A stretch of 64,000 bases of DNA from JAQBVV01 sp965249205 (GCA_965249205.1 CBDFLL010000005.1:62001-126000), one strand, 5' to 3'; positions 35,290-44,799 are shown, counted from the first letter of the stretch. The notes: generated from the letters alone by a model not told the origin. Made by a program: numbers and translations.

Positions 35290-35559
35290 GGCTCCCCGGT
35301 TTCCGAAGGACGTGTTCCAAGCGCCTGTACGCGATGACACAGCCCGCGCACGAGCCGCCGTCGGGCGACCGTGCATAGCGCCGGCCGCGTCTCCGCGAGG
35401 ATTCTACGCCACCGGAGTCCGTCACGTGAGGGCACCAGGTGAACCAATACCAAGCGGCGGGGATGGTGGTACGCTGACACCGCTGCTGACTTCCACGAGC
35501 GAGCGCACAGTTTCCGGGACCATCGAGGACGAGATGCACACGCCAGCGGAGGAACTTCG

Positions 35560-36246
35560 ATGGTCGTAGGTAAGTCGTTGTTACGGACCATCCGGTTGTT
35601 GTCGTCCCTGTCGGATAGCCAATTGGACGCCATCCTGACGTGTTCTCGAACCGTCGCGCATCGCGGCAATGTCGTGCTGTTTCAGGAGGGAGATCCCGGA
35701 GACTATCTTTTTCTCGTGATCTCTGGCCGTGTGAAGGTCTGCTTGCTCGGGGGGGAAGGCAAGGAGATCGTCCTGTCGATCCTTGGGCCAAGCAGCTTCC
35801 TGGGCGAAATGGCGTTGCTCGACGGTGCGCCGCGATCCGCCACGGCGGTGACCCTCGAAAAGTCAACGTTGATCAGATGGTCCCGGCGTGAGTTTCTCGA
35901 TCTGGTGCTCGGGGATGAGACACTTCTCGTCAAGGTCCTGGCGCATCTGGTCGGCTGCCTGCGCCAGGCCAATGACCAGCTCCGAACCATGGCCATGTTC
36001 GATATTCACGGCCGAGTGGTGCGGACGTTGTTGAGACTCGGTCACGAACGGGGAAACCGTGAACACGCGCGAATCGTCATCGACCCTCGACCATCGCAGA
36101 GACTTCTCGCACAGATGGTCGGGTGTCAGCGGGAGACGGTCAGCCGAGCGATGAAGGCGCTTCAGAACGCCCGTTTCATTACAATCGAGCGGAAGTCGCT
36201 GGCCATTGAGGAGCGAGCCCTTCGACGTTACTGGACGCCTGAATAG
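35560..36246 (+). CDS. Crp/Fnr-family transcription regulator
   Basis: 228 residues. An N-terminal cyclic-nucleotide-binding barrel (GNVVLFQEGDPGDYLFLVISGRVKV, SFLGEMALLDGAPRSATAVT) carries the FxGEMAxxxxxPRSA pattern of the phosphate-binding cassette, so cAMP or cGMP binding is likely rather than an iron-sulphur or haem cofactor. The dimer helix is followed by an HTH_Crp domain with recognition helix region CQRETVSRAMKAL. Ribosome site GGAGGA precedes the ATG. It is divergent from the cyclase gene across a 270-bp gap in which I saw no Crp site. It probably reads out the cyclase product. Confidence 0.9.
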   Translation: MVVGKSLLRTIRLLSSLSDSQLDAILTCSRTVAHRGNVVLFQEGDPGDYLFLVISGRVKVCLLGGEGKEIVLSILGPSSFLGEMALLDGAPRSATAVTLEKSTLIRWSRREFLDLVLGDETLLVKVLAHLVGCLRQANDQLRTMAMFDIHGRVVRTLLRLGHERGNREHARIVIDPRPSQRLLAQMVGCQRETVSRAMKALQNARFITIERKSLAIEERALRRYWTPE

Positions 36247-36342
36247 TGGCCCGAAGTCGTCGGCGCCACAACTATTCATCAGGTGAGTGACAACGCCGAA
36301 TCCCCATACACAAGCGCATCTGAAGCACGCGGCTGACTCCCT

Positions 36343-36356
36343 GTGACCAAAATCAC
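36343..36356. promoter_or_regulatory. Crp-like binding site 3
   Basis: GTGA-CCAAAA-TCAC, preceded by CT so that the left half reads TGTGA. It lies between the crp-like gene and the small exported peptide gene, about 155 bp upstream of the latter's start. Confidence 0.55.
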
Positions 36357-36504
36357 TTCCTACTCGTGACGATGCGCACCGCCCCTGCGCTCGATCTTGA
36401 ATAGCCTCTCACTCCAGGACGTTCAACGGTCTTCGTAGCCCTTGCCGCCACGTCGTCCTCGACGCGGTGGATCCGGGCAGGAGAGCGCAAGGAGGGGGAA
36501 GCAC

Positions 36505-36714
36505 ATGCGACACATTCTGCGAATTACGAGCACAGCGGTCGTTCTGTCGTTGGCGGTGTTCTCAATGACGGCAACGGTTCAAGGACGGGACGGCGTTGGC
36601 AGCGGCAGCTTGCTGACTGGCGTTGGCGTTGACTCCACGTCAACCTACTTGCCGAAGTCATCTCCGGAAGCCTCATATTGCGTGGAGGTGGGCGGCATCT
36701 TGTACTGCTGGTAG
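36505..36714 (+). CDS. Small exported peptide of unknown function
   Basis: 69 residues. A strong ribosome site (AGGAGGGGG) precedes the ATG at 36505. Residues 1-27 are a signal peptide (RHILRITSTAVVLSLAVFS, cleavage near TVQG). The mature part, about 42 residues, is Gly/Ser/Thr-rich and ends in SYCVEVGGILYCW, with two cysteines eight residues apart that could form a disulphide loop at the very C-terminus. No known family is recognised. Its position, after the crp-like gene and a Crp-like site and before a strong hairpin, suggests an independent, regulated unit. Confidence 0.6.
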   Translation: MRHILRITSTAVVLSLAVFSMTATVQGRDGVGSGSLLTGVGVDSTSTYLPKSSPEASYCVEVGGILYCW

Positions 36715-36742
36715 CAACGCGTGTCCCAGACTTTCGAAACAG

Positions 36743-36770
36743 GGGCTCCCGAGCACAGACTCGGGAGCCC
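36743..36770 (+). terminator. Strong hairpin after the small peptide gene
   Basis: Perfect 11-bp stem GGGCTCCCGAG / CTCGGGAGCCC with a 6-base loop. No T-tract, but the stem is very stable and sits just after a short transcription unit. It also lies in the gap before the convergent yifB gene. Confidence 0.6.
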
Positions 36771-36919
36771 GAGCCTTCTCGTCGAGGCCTCTCTGAGCGC
36801 GACCCCGGGTCTTTTGGCGCAGCTCGTGTGGGCGACTACGGCCGCGACTGGCTCCACGGAAGGTCCCTGGGATCCGTCGTGGCGCCGCGCCATAGCATTC
36901 CGGCAGCTGGGGTACGGCG

Positions 36920-38434
36920 TCACGTCACCAATCGATACTGCAGCGCCTCCGCGACGTGTTCCGCCTGCACGTCCGTTGATTCCGCCAGATCCGCGATCGT
37001 GCGTGCGACCTTGCGTACGCGGTCGTAGCCGCGCGCACTGAGGCCGAGTCGCTCGATGGCCGTGCGAAGCAGGCGACGCGCGTTAGTGTTCGGCCCGCAG
37101 AACTGTGAGACGGCGTCACCGCGCAGGTCGGCGTTCGTGCGCGCCTGCCGGCCGTCGTAGCGCGCTCGTTGGGCGGCTCTGGCGGCGCACACGCGTGCTC
37201 TGATGTGTGCCGACGATTCGCCAGGCTGCGTATCCATGATGGCCTTGACGGGAACGGCCGGCACGTCGACGATCAGATCGATGCGGTCGCGGAGCGGCCC
37301 TGACAGACGCCCGCGATACCTCGCGATCTGGTCTGGAGTGCAGCGGCAGACTCGACGTTCGTCGCCCAGGAATCCACACGGGCAGGGGTTCATCGCGGCG
37401 ACCAGCATGAAGCGAGCCGGGAAGACCGCGGTGCGCGCCGCGCGCGCAATCGTGACGCAGCCGTCTTCCAACGGTTGTCGCAAGACCTCGAGGACGCGAC
37501 GGTCGAATTCGGGTATCTCGTCGAGGAAGAGCACGCCCTGATGCGCCAGCGAGATCTCGCCTGGTCGTGGCACCGTGCCGCCTCCGACCAAGGCGACGTT
37601 GGAGGTCGTGTGGTGGGGAGCCCGGAACGGCCGAGTGGCGAGCAAGCCGGCACCGGCCGCCAGGACGCCGGCTACCGAGTGAATGGCCGAGCATTCGAGC
37701 GCCTCGTCAAACGTCAGTGGCGGGAGGATTCCGCCGAGTCTTCTGGCGAGCATTGTCTTGCCGGCACCAGGCGGTCCTGACAACAGCAGACTATGTCCCC
37801 CCGCCGCAGCCACCTCCAGCGCGCGCCGTGGAAGGGACTGTCCCCGAACCTCGGCAAGATCACCGTCTGCCGAGGTCGCGGGGACCGCGGGTGAGGGAGT
37901 GGTCGCAAGTCGCTCTGCCCGTTCTGGATGATTGAGCGCCTCGAGCGCTTCCGGCAGCGATCGCACGACGCAGACGTCCAGGCCCTCAACCACGCACGCC
38001 TCCGCCGCGTTGTGCGGCGGCAGCAGCAGGCGACGGAGACCGAGACGTCTGGCAGCGATCGCGATCGGCAGCACACCTCGAATGCCGTTGATCGCGCCAT
38101 CCAGGGACAGTTCACCAAGGACGACCGTGTCATCGACGGCGCGACGCGTCAGCGTGCCGGAGGTGGCCAGCAACCCGAGCGCAATGGGAAGGTCGAAGGA
38201 TGACCCCGCCTTGCGCACGTCGGCTGGCGCCAGGTTGACGGTGATCCTGTGCGGTGGAAACTCGAACCCCGAGTTCTTGATCGCTGAGCGGACCCGGTCG
38301 CGGCTCTCGCGGACTGTCGCGTCCGGCAGACCGACCATCGTGAAGTGGGGGAGCCCGAAGGACACATCCACTTCGATCTGTACCGGATAGGCGTCCACGC
38401 CGAACACAGCGGCGCTTCGAAGGCTGGCAAGCAT
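36920..38434 (-). CDS. yifB: YifB/ComM-family Mg-chelatase-like AAA ATPase
   Basis: 504 residues, full length. The N-terminal Lon-protease-like domain reads VDVSFGLPHFTMVGLPDATVRESRDRV, then NLAPADVRKAGSSFDLPIAL. The AAA core has Walker A LLLSGPPGAGKTMLARRL and Walker B LFLDEIPEF; the C-terminal helical lid has LSARGYDRVRKVARTIADL. A cysteine cluster (CPCGFLGDERRVCRC) is typical. ComM orthologues are hexameric helicases that help branch migration during natural transformation; that role here is inference from the family. Confidence 0.94.
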   Translation of the reverse strand: MLASLRSAAVFGVDAYPVQIEVDVSFGLPHFTMVGLPDATVRESRDRVRSAIKNSGFEFPPHRITVNLAPADVRKAGSSFDLPIALGLLATSGTLTRRAVDDTVVLGELSLDGAINGIRGVLPIAIAARRLGLRRLLLPPHNAAEACVVEGLDVCVVRSLPEALEALNHPERAERLATTPSPAVPATSADGDLAEVRGQSLPRRALEVAAAGGHSLLLSGPPGAGKTMLARRLGGILPPLTFDEALECSAIHSVAGVLAAGAGLLATRPFRAPHHTTSNVALVGGGTVPRPGEISLAHQGVLFLDEIPEFDRRVLEVLRQPLEDGCVTIARAARTAVFPARFMLVAAMNPCPCGFLGDERRVCRCTPDQIARYRGRLSGPLRDRIDLIVDVPAVPVKAIMDTQPGESSAHIRARVCAARAAQRARYDGRQARTNADLRGDAVSQFCGPNTNARRLLRTAIERLGLSARGYDRVRKVARTIADLAESTDVQAEHVAEALQYRLVT

Positions 38435-38660
38435 GAACCACGACCATGCAAGCCCTGCCCCGTCTCAACGAGCCGGGTGGCACGTGTGCTCACGGCCGAT
38501 TGGGAGCCGGTGACTCGTCCAGGGGCGCAGAAACTGCGACATGGCAGGAGGGGCGACCGTGCGTTAACGAGAGACGACTGACCGTCGCGTTGAAAGCCGA
38601 GCTGAACGTGGTAGGCGCCCCGGGGAGCGATCAGTCGCGCGCCATGGCGAATACGTGAGG
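38435..38660. other. Gap between the cytochrome c and yifB genes
   Basis: No gene supported. yifB starts at 38434 and is transcribed leftward, so this gap should hold its promoter; no clear -35/-10 pair was picked out. Confidence 0.3.
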
Positions 38661-39700
38661 CTAATGGGCTGTGTCGCCCCCCGGCGCCGGCAACAGCGCC
38701 GTGTACGCGGTGATGTTCAGGATGTCCTCTGACGTCAGCTTGTCGACGACCGGTTTCATCAATGCCGCCTGCGGACCGTTTCGGTTACCGAGCCTCATGT
38801 CGTTGAGCTGTCGCGCCATGTAGCTGGGTGAGCGGCCGGCGAGCCCCGGAATCGAGCCCAGACCGTTGAGATCCTCGCCATGGCAAATGCCGCATTGCAC
38901 GGTCTTGCCACCGCCGCCGGTCCGCACCAGGTCTTCACCCTTGGCCAGCGAGCCCGGTGGCACCCAGGCGATGAATCCCGACCGGGGATCGCGCAGAAGC
39001 TCGGTGTGATGTGCGTCGATGGGGGATTCGACGATGCGGTTTCCGATCGGTTCCATTCCGGCGCGCTCGCCTTCCAGCTTGATGTGCATGCCACCGATGA
39101 TTTGCGTCTTGGGCACCATGGCGGCTTCCCGCACGTCGATCCAGGACGTCCACGTCATCGAGCTGAAGTATTCCGCGGACTCCTCGATCTCTTCCGCGGT
39201 CATGCTCTTCGCGATGTTGATCATCGTCGTGTAGTTGCCCTTGGGTGGTTCGGACCCGTTCCGAACGTCGTTCTGAAAGTCTTCCTCTGCTGGATGAAGT
39301 AGGCCTTCGGCAAACCCGCAGGGTTTGCATTTTCCGGACGCCCCTTGCCGTTCGGGTAGTGACAGAGCGCGCACGCGATCACGTTGCGCGACTGGTCACC
39401 CTTCGCGACAATATCTGGCATCACCGGATGGTCGCCCGGGTACCAGTCGGCCGGCGCGGTGCGAATGGCGTCGTCGTTGGAGTCCCGACCGCGGATTTCG
39501 TCTCGGGTGAAGGTGAGGGGCGTGCCAGGCAGGCTGTGCTTGCCCCCGTCGTCGACGATCGGCGGTCGCGGTTCAGTCGGGATCGCATAGGCCCACGCCA
39601 GCTCGACGAGGGAGTTGTCCGGTTGCTGGGCGGCCAGCATCGCGCCTCCCGCAAACACCGTCACCGTGACCACAACCGTCGCACCGAAAATGTTCCACAA
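38661..39700 (-). pseudogene. Exported di-haem cytochrome c, split by a frameshift
   Basis: The first reading frame holds a signal-like N-terminus (WNIFGATVVVTVTVFAGGAML), then a CxxCH haem site in ACALCHYPNGKGRPENANPAG and LPKAYFIQQ. At about 39285-39300 the homology jumps to the next frame, which continues EDFQNDVRNGSEPPKGN, IAKSMTAEEIEESAEYFSSM, a second haem site CGICHGEDLNGLG and SYMARQLNDMRLGNRNG to a normal end. Restoring one missing base would give a single protein of about 340 residues. This is either a real inactivating mutation or an assembly error. The TTG at 39700 is a guessed start; no ATG fits better. Confidence 0.75.
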
Positions 39701-39843
39701 CGGCGCCGGAAACTCATCTCCGCATTCAACATGTCCACCTCCTCGTGGGAGCGAATCGTACTCATTCGCTGGCGATACGTCCGTCGGCACTGGCACGGGA
39801 CGAGCTGTGGGAGCCGCTGACGTCCTGCGAACCGCAGCGCAGG

Positions 39844-40329
39844 TTACGTCCAGATGCCGAGCGCGCGCCGGACGGCCACAAGCTGCCCGAGGTGATAGGC
39901 GGTGTGGCTCGCGGCGAGCAGAATCCCGCGCAGCACCGTCTGGCTTGCGTCGCCGGTTGGGACGGGTGCGAGCAGATCGCCCTGCGCGTCGAGCGCGAGC
40001 TGCTGAAGCCTCTCACGGTCGGCCTTATAGCTGGCGATGCTGGCGTCCCAGGTGGCCGCGTCTGGAGGTGCCGGATCCGTTGGCCAGTAGTCATCCGGCC
40101 AACTGAGGTCGTGTACATACGTCGGGCTCACGGAGAAGGCCAGGATGTCCTTCTGGGCGATGCGGATGTGTTCCATCAGCTGCCACGGAGAGTGCGCAAA
40201 TCCTGGTGCCTGGGCTCCGCGCTTGTCGGTGGGAATGCCGCCGGTCGCCTTGTCGAAGCCGACGTGCGCCTCCTCCCAGTCGAGAATCCAGGCAAGCTGC
40301 ATACGGAGGGGGTCGGGCGATTGGGCCAT
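39844..40329 (-). CDS. DinB-family protein
   Basis: 161 residues, a four-helix DinB/YfiT-like fold. The metal-binding histidines are placed as expected: one in SPWQLMEHIRIAQ and two in ASHTAYHLGQLVAVRRALGIW at the C-terminus. Members are metal-dependent, often thiol-handling transferases or of unknown role. The N-terminus QSPDPLRMQLAWILDWEEAHVGFD is typical. A single gene with no informative partner. Confidence 0.85.
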   Translation of the reverse strand: MAQSPDPLRMQLAWILDWEEAHVGFDKATGGIPTDKRGAQAPGFAHSPWQLMEHIRIAQKDILAFSVSPTYVHDLSWPDDYWPTDPAPPDAATWDASIASYKADRERLQQLALDAQGDLLAPVPTGDASQTVLRGILLAASHTAYHLGQLVAVRRALGIWT

Positions 40330-40571
40330 AGTTCAGGCATTATCTCGCGTCCGGGACTCACGCCCAGGGATCTCTGGTCCGATATACAGGCACGACGAGC
40401 GTGCGACGCCAGAGACTGTCTGACATCCTGGGCGGTGGCGCGTGACCGTGGGGGGGGGCTTGCCGGGGACGTCCCGAGGCGCGCCTGTTCGTAACTACAA
40501 TCGGGGTTTGAGTTTAGGCGCTTCGCCGAGTATTCTCATCGCGACCTATCTCATACGACGAAGGACCTCTT

Positions 40572-42923
40572 ATGTTGGACGCCATTAAAGGCATGGCCGG
40601 CGGCGGTAAGTCGCAGAAGCGGGCCGAGGCCGAAGAACTCGAGGCGCTGATCGCCAAGGCCAGGGAGGAACGTGGAGCCCTGGACGCGATGGTCACCACC
40701 GTGAGGGTGCACAGCGCCAAGCTGACCGAAACGGGTAAATCGCTCGAGCAGGTGACGGCGAAAGCCGCTGCGGCCATGGGATCCCTCGATGCTGTGGCCA
40801 AGCGCATCGAAGAGTTGGAGCGACGGGCCAGGGGCCTGGTCGATGTTGAGCAGCGTGCAGAGGCGCTCGACCAGAACATCAATCTGGCTCAGGCTAGGCT
40901 GGCTGACGACTACGAAAACATCCGTGCCACGTCACGCGAGGCGCGGGAGGATGCGGCGGTGGCTTCGGCAGCCGTCAAGGACATCGAGAACAAAATGGGG
41001 CGGTTCTCGCAGCTCCAGGAGTTGAGCCAAGCTGCTGAAGGCAAGCTCGCGGCGCTCAACGCGCTGGCCGAACACATCACCCAGAAGACCAAGGTACTGA
41101 CAGGGCAGAAGCATGTCGTTGATCGGGCCGCCGTCGAGGCCAATCGGGTCGACGAGCTGGTCTGGAACATGGGTGTGCAGATTGACAAGCTGAACGAAGG
41201 CGTCAAACACGCCGCGCAGGGTGAAGAGGCGGCGGCGCGCCTGGAAAGCCTCGCGGAGGATCTCCACGAGCGCGTCGGCGTGGCCACACGAGCCCGCGAC
41301 GGGTTCATGCAGGATAGCGAGCGCATAGAGAGGGACGGTCGCGCGCTCGCAGAGACGGTGCGGAACAACGTTGAAAAGCTTGCACTCGAGAAGACGGAAT
41401 TCGAGGCGCTGAGCGAGCGGCTGCGCTCGATGCGGGAGGCTGTGCAGGACTCCGAACAGCGGATGGAGGCTCTCGGCCAGCAGGCGGCCCATCTCGGAGG
41501 CCTTCCCACGCGACTTGATGAGTTTGCCCAAGTGCTTGAGACGCTCACCGAACAGGCTCATGAGTTGTCCGGGAAGCAGGCGAGCCTCGACACACTTCGA
41601 GATCGGCTGTCGGACATCGAGGACCTGTCCGCGCGGGCCGAGGCGCAGTACGAGAGCTTGACGCAGAGCCGGGCCGACGTCGAGGCCGTTCGAGCGGAAA
41701 TCCACGGATTTCAAGGCGCCTATGCGGAGGTCGCCCAGTTGCGCGACCGACTTGGGGCTGATCGCGCTGCGCTCGAAGGGTTCGTCGATCGCCTCGCCTC
41801 CTTCCGCGTCCATGCACCGGAGCTGGACAGGACCATAGATGCCATCCTGCAGAAAATGCCGTTGGTTGAGCAGGGTGCCAGGCATGCGGAGCGGATCGGT
41901 CAGATCGCTGAGGACCTCGACGCGCAGGTGTCGACGGTGACCGAACGGCTTGAAGTGCTCGGCGTCGTTCAGGGACGTCTCGACACACTCCATGCCGTGG
42001 CAACGGATGTGGAGAACAAGCTCGCCACGCAGCTGGCCCGACGCACCGAACTCGACACACTTCAAGCGCAGTGCGATAGCGTCACCACGCAGATGCTGGA
42101 CACCCAGCAGAAGATTGGCAGCGTCGCCACGCGGCAAGGCAAGATTCTGCGCATGGAGACCCGCCTGACGATCATGCAGGACCGCCTGGACAAGACGGCC
42201 AAAGAGGTCAAGGCAGTCCAGCGGGACGAGGCGGCACTCGCCGAACAAGAGGCGCGACTGACCGAACTGGCCGACGTCAGCCGGTCACTGGCGGCCGAGG
42301 ATCAGCTCCGTCGCACAGAGACGATGTATCGAGGGCTCGAGCAGCGTCGGTCACAGCTCGCGTTTTCGGACAAGAAGCTCGGGGACGTCGAAGCCAAGAT
42401 GTCCGAGCTGACGCAGACCGCGGCTGCCGTTGAGCAGCAGATGAAAACTCTCGTGGAACGTGGCAATGTGATCGCGGCGGTGAAGGCCGAGATCGACAGC
42501 ATTCACGAGGTCAGTGCGAAAAGTCGAGAGGACCTGCAGTACATGAGCGATCGCCGAGGCGAGGTGGCTGAGCTGCGCCAGAGCATCGAGAGTTTGTTGT
42601 CCACTGCGGGCAAGACGCAGGACACGATCTCGGCCATCGAGTCGCGTCGCCGGAACGTCGAAGAGGTGCACTCGAAGACGACACTGATCTCAAATCTGCT
42701 CGGAGACGTGCGCGTCAACCTGGAATCGGTAGCGGAACAGAAGGCGGTCGTTGACCATATCGTCGATCGGCTGGCCAAGCTCGAGTTCGTGATGCTGGAG
42801 GCGCAGAATACGCTGCGTATGCTCAATCAGGAGCGCGAGCTGGCGCAGGGTATCGAGAAGAGCATCAAGCAGCTGCGCGATCGCGCCAGCGGCGACGCCG
42901 AGGAAGGCCGGCAGCTGGCCTAG
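40572..42923 (+). CDS. Long coiled-coil protein of unknown function
   Basis: 783 residues, almost entirely charged heptad-like helix rich in A, E, L, Q and R from residue 15 to the end (for example KRIEELERRARGLVDVEQRAE and VDHIVDRLAKLEFVMLE). There is no Walker A motif, so it is not an SMC ATPase, and no signal peptide or membrane segment, so it is cytoplasmic. The start MLDAIKGMAGGGKSQKRAE is short and basic. It could be a structural or scaffolding filament. Family unknown to me. Confidence 0.75.
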   Translation: MLDAIKGMAGGGKSQKRAEAEELEALIAKAREERGALDAMVTTVRVHSAKLTETGKSLEQVTAKAAAAMGSLDAVAKRIEELERRARGLVDVEQRAEALDQNINLAQARLADDYENIRATSREAREDAAVASAAVKDIENKMGRFSQLQELSQAAEGKLAALNALAEHITQKTKVLTGQKHVVDRAAVEANRVDELVWNMGVQIDKLNEGVKHAAQGEEAAARLESLAEDLHERVGVATRARDGFMQDSERIERDGRALAETVRNNVEKLALEKTEFEALSERLRSMREAVQDSEQRMEALGQQAAHLGGLPTRLDEFAQVLETLTEQAHELSGKQASLDTLRDRLSDIEDLSARAEAQYESLTQSRADVEAVRAEIHGFQGAYAEVAQLRDRLGADRAALEGFVDRLASFRVHAPELDRTIDAILQKMPLVEQGARHAERIGQIAEDLDAQVSTVTERLEVLGVVQGRLDTLHAVATDVENKLATQLARRTELDTLQAQCDSVTTQMLDTQQKIGSVATRQGKILRMETRLTIMQDRLDKTAKEVKAVQRDEAALAEQEARLTELADVSRSLAAEDQLRRTETMYRGLEQRRSQLAFSDKKLGDVEAKMSELTQTAAAVEQQMKTLVERGNVIAAVKAEIDSIHEVSAKSREDLQYMSDRRGEVAELRQSIESLLSTAGKTQDTISAIESRRRNVEEVHSKTTLISNLLGDVRVNLESVAEQKAVVDHIVDRLAKLEFVMLEAQNTLRMLNQERELAQGIEKSIKQLRDRASGDAEEGRQLA

Positions 42924-42930
42924 TGAATCG

Positions 42931-44616
42931 CTAGTACGTCGCGGTTATGGCCTGGCCTGTAAAGATGGTCAGGCGCTGCCCCACCAGGATCGTGTTGCTC
43001 TGCAACTGATTCCAGCGCTTGAGCGACGCGACCGTCGTGCGATACAACCGGGCAAGCGAAAAAAGTGTGTCGCCGCGTTTGACACGATGCACGACCGACG
43101 GTGGCGGCGCATCGGCGGGAGCGTCCGGCACATTGGCGGCCACCGCGGCGTCGATCCCGGCGTCGACCTCGGGCTGGGCGTCGACCATCGTCTCGACCGC
43201 GACGTCGGCGCTGGCGACCACGTCGGCTTCGCCCTCGGTCTTGGGTTGAGTGTCGACACTCGCCATAACTTCGGCGGGTTCCGATGTGCCTGGCACGACT
43301 GCAGGCGGTTGGCTGTCCTGCCGAGCCAGCTGCAGCGCCGGAGCACGAGGCACCATCAGCTGTTGTCCAACCTGCAGCCGCGCACGGGTCGATAGATAGT
43401 TCGCTTCCGCAAGGTCGGTCCGCGTCACTTTCAGTTTCCTGGCAATCGCTACGAGGGTCTCGCCCTTTTCGACCGTGTGCCAGTCGAGCGGCGCCAGCTC
43501 GTCCGGACGCGCCTGAGCCAGATGCGCGCGGATGATGTCACCAGTCCCCGAGGGCACCTTGAGCGGATGGTTGGCGGTGCGGATGGGGGTCAGCCAACGG
43601 CGCAGTTCGGGATTGAGCGCCTGAATGGCCCTGACCGATGAGCCGATCCACGTCGCGATCCACCTGAGGTCAACGGCGGCCGGCAAGATCACCGTCTCGA
43701 CCGGTGGCGTGTCGGTCGGCTTGATGTCGAATCCGTATTTAGCTGGGTCCCTGGCGATAACCATAGTCGCCATGACGGAAGGCACGTAGTTCCGTGTTTC
43801 CCGCGGTAGATACGTGGTCGAACCGGTAAGTGCCCAGAAGTCCGAGCGGCCGGAGCGCTTCAGCGCCCGTTGCACCCGGCCCTGTCCTGCGTTGTAGGCG
43901 GCGAGCGCGAGCGCCCAGTTACCTTTGAACATGGTTCGCAGCGACTTGAGATACTTGGCCGCGGCCCGGGTGGCCTTTTCCGCTTCGGCACGCTCGTCTA
44001 TGTACCAGTCGTGCGTCAAGCCGTTTTCCAGGCCCGTCCCCGACATGAACTGCCAAATACCCTTGGCCTGGGCCCCGGAGACCGCCATCGGCTTGAAGGC
44101 GCTCTCGACGAGCGGTACGTAGGCCAGATCGAGCGGCAATCCCTCGGCCCGGAGAATGTCCCGGATCATCGGCAGATACCGCATGCCGCGGCTGAGGCCC
44201 CCTTCGAGAAACGCCTTCCGTTTGCCGGTAAAGAGCGCGACGAACTCCTTGACCTGGGAATTCATCGGGATATCGATATCGGGCGCGCTCGGCCAGAGGT
44301 CGGCGGCGGTCACCTGGGCCGGAACAGCTCCGGGGGTAGGAATACCGGTTGCCTTGTCCTCGGCCGCGTTCCGTGTGGTCTCGTTGCCGAGACCAGCGAG
44401 CACGTCGGCCCGGCCCGCTGGCGGGACGATCGGGTCTGGGACGGTTGGTTGGGTCGTGGGCTCAGAGGCAGTCGGATCTGCCGGCGTTGACGCGATGGCG
44501 CCGGGGAAGCGCGGCGTCGACCGGCCTGAGCAGCCAGCGGCCAGGAGGGCGACAACGCACACGACTCCGGTCAGTTGGATGCGGATCGAACCGATCATCG
44601 GGCGTAAGTCTAGCAT
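42931..44616 (-). CDS. mltD: MltD-like membrane-bound lytic transglycosylase with LysM domains
   Basis: 561 residues. Cleaves peptidoglycan glycan strands. A lipoprotein signal (VVCVVALLAAGCSGR) anchors it, probably to the outer membrane. The SLT domain at about 150-290 has the catalytic glutamate in LAYVPLVESAFKPMAVSGAQAKGIWQFM and the AAYNAGQGRVQRAL helix. LysM domains follow at about 380-425 (DWHTVEKGETLVAIARKL) and at the C-terminus (HRVKRGDTLFSLARLYRTT), separated by an alanine/valine-rich acidic linker of about 80 residues. It faces the coiled-coil gene tail to tail, 7 bp apart. Confidence 0.94.
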   Translation of the reverse strand: MLDLRPMIGSIRIQLTGVVCVVALLAAGCSGRSTPRFPGAIASTPADPTASEPTTQPTVPDPIVPPAGRADVLAGLGNETTRNAAEDKATGIPTPGAVPAQVTAADLWPSAPDIDIPMNSQVKEFVALFTGKRKAFLEGGLSRGMRYLPMIRDILRAEGLPLDLAYVPLVESAFKPMAVSGAQAKGIWQFMSGTGLENGLTHDWYIDERAEAEKATRAAAKYLKSLRTMFKGNWALALAAYNAGQGRVQRALKRSGRSDFWALTGSTTYLPRETRNYVPSVMATMVIARDPAKYGFDIKPTDTPPVETVILPAAVDLRWIATWIGSSVRAIQALNPELRRWLTPIRTANHPLKVPSGTGDIIRAHLAQARPDELAPLDWHTVEKGETLVAIARKLKVTRTDLAEANYLSTRARLQVGQQLMVPRAPALQLARQDSQPPAVVPGTSEPAEVMASVDTQPKTEGEADVVASADVAVETMVDAQPEVDAGIDAAVAANVPDAPADAPPPSVVHRVKRGDTLFSLARLYRTTVASLKRWNQLQSNTILVGQRLTIFTGQAITATY

Positions 44617-44700
44617 TCGCCAAATGATCGGTCAACAGTAAGTCCAGTGGACTCATCAGTTATAGGCGATCAGTGCGGTCAGGATGACCAGCGCGGATAG

Positions 44701-44799
44701 CGCGGATTTCACTTCTACCGAGGAGGCGGTCGTGGTACCCCCGCAGGCAGGGGGGATTGATAGCGGTTACCTGAGAGCTACGCGCCCATGAAATCCGCG
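44701..44799. repeat. Short palindromic element (family member 2) overlapping the 3' end of the aldehyde dehydrogenase gene
   Basis: Ends CGCGGATTTCAC and ATGAAATCCGCG, 99 bp, flanked by ATAG and TTAG. The right third (GATTG...GAGAGCTACGCGCCC) matches member 1. Centrally there is a CCCCC/GGGGG hairpin. The minus-strand reading of its right edge supplies the last six codons and stop of the neighbouring gene. Confidence 0.7.

Noticed and set aside
40932..42248. 438-codon minus-strand frame opposite the coiled-coil gene
   Set aside because: Antisense of Ala/Glu/Leu-rich codons gives long open frames by composition; the plus-strand reading has a coherent heptad pattern.
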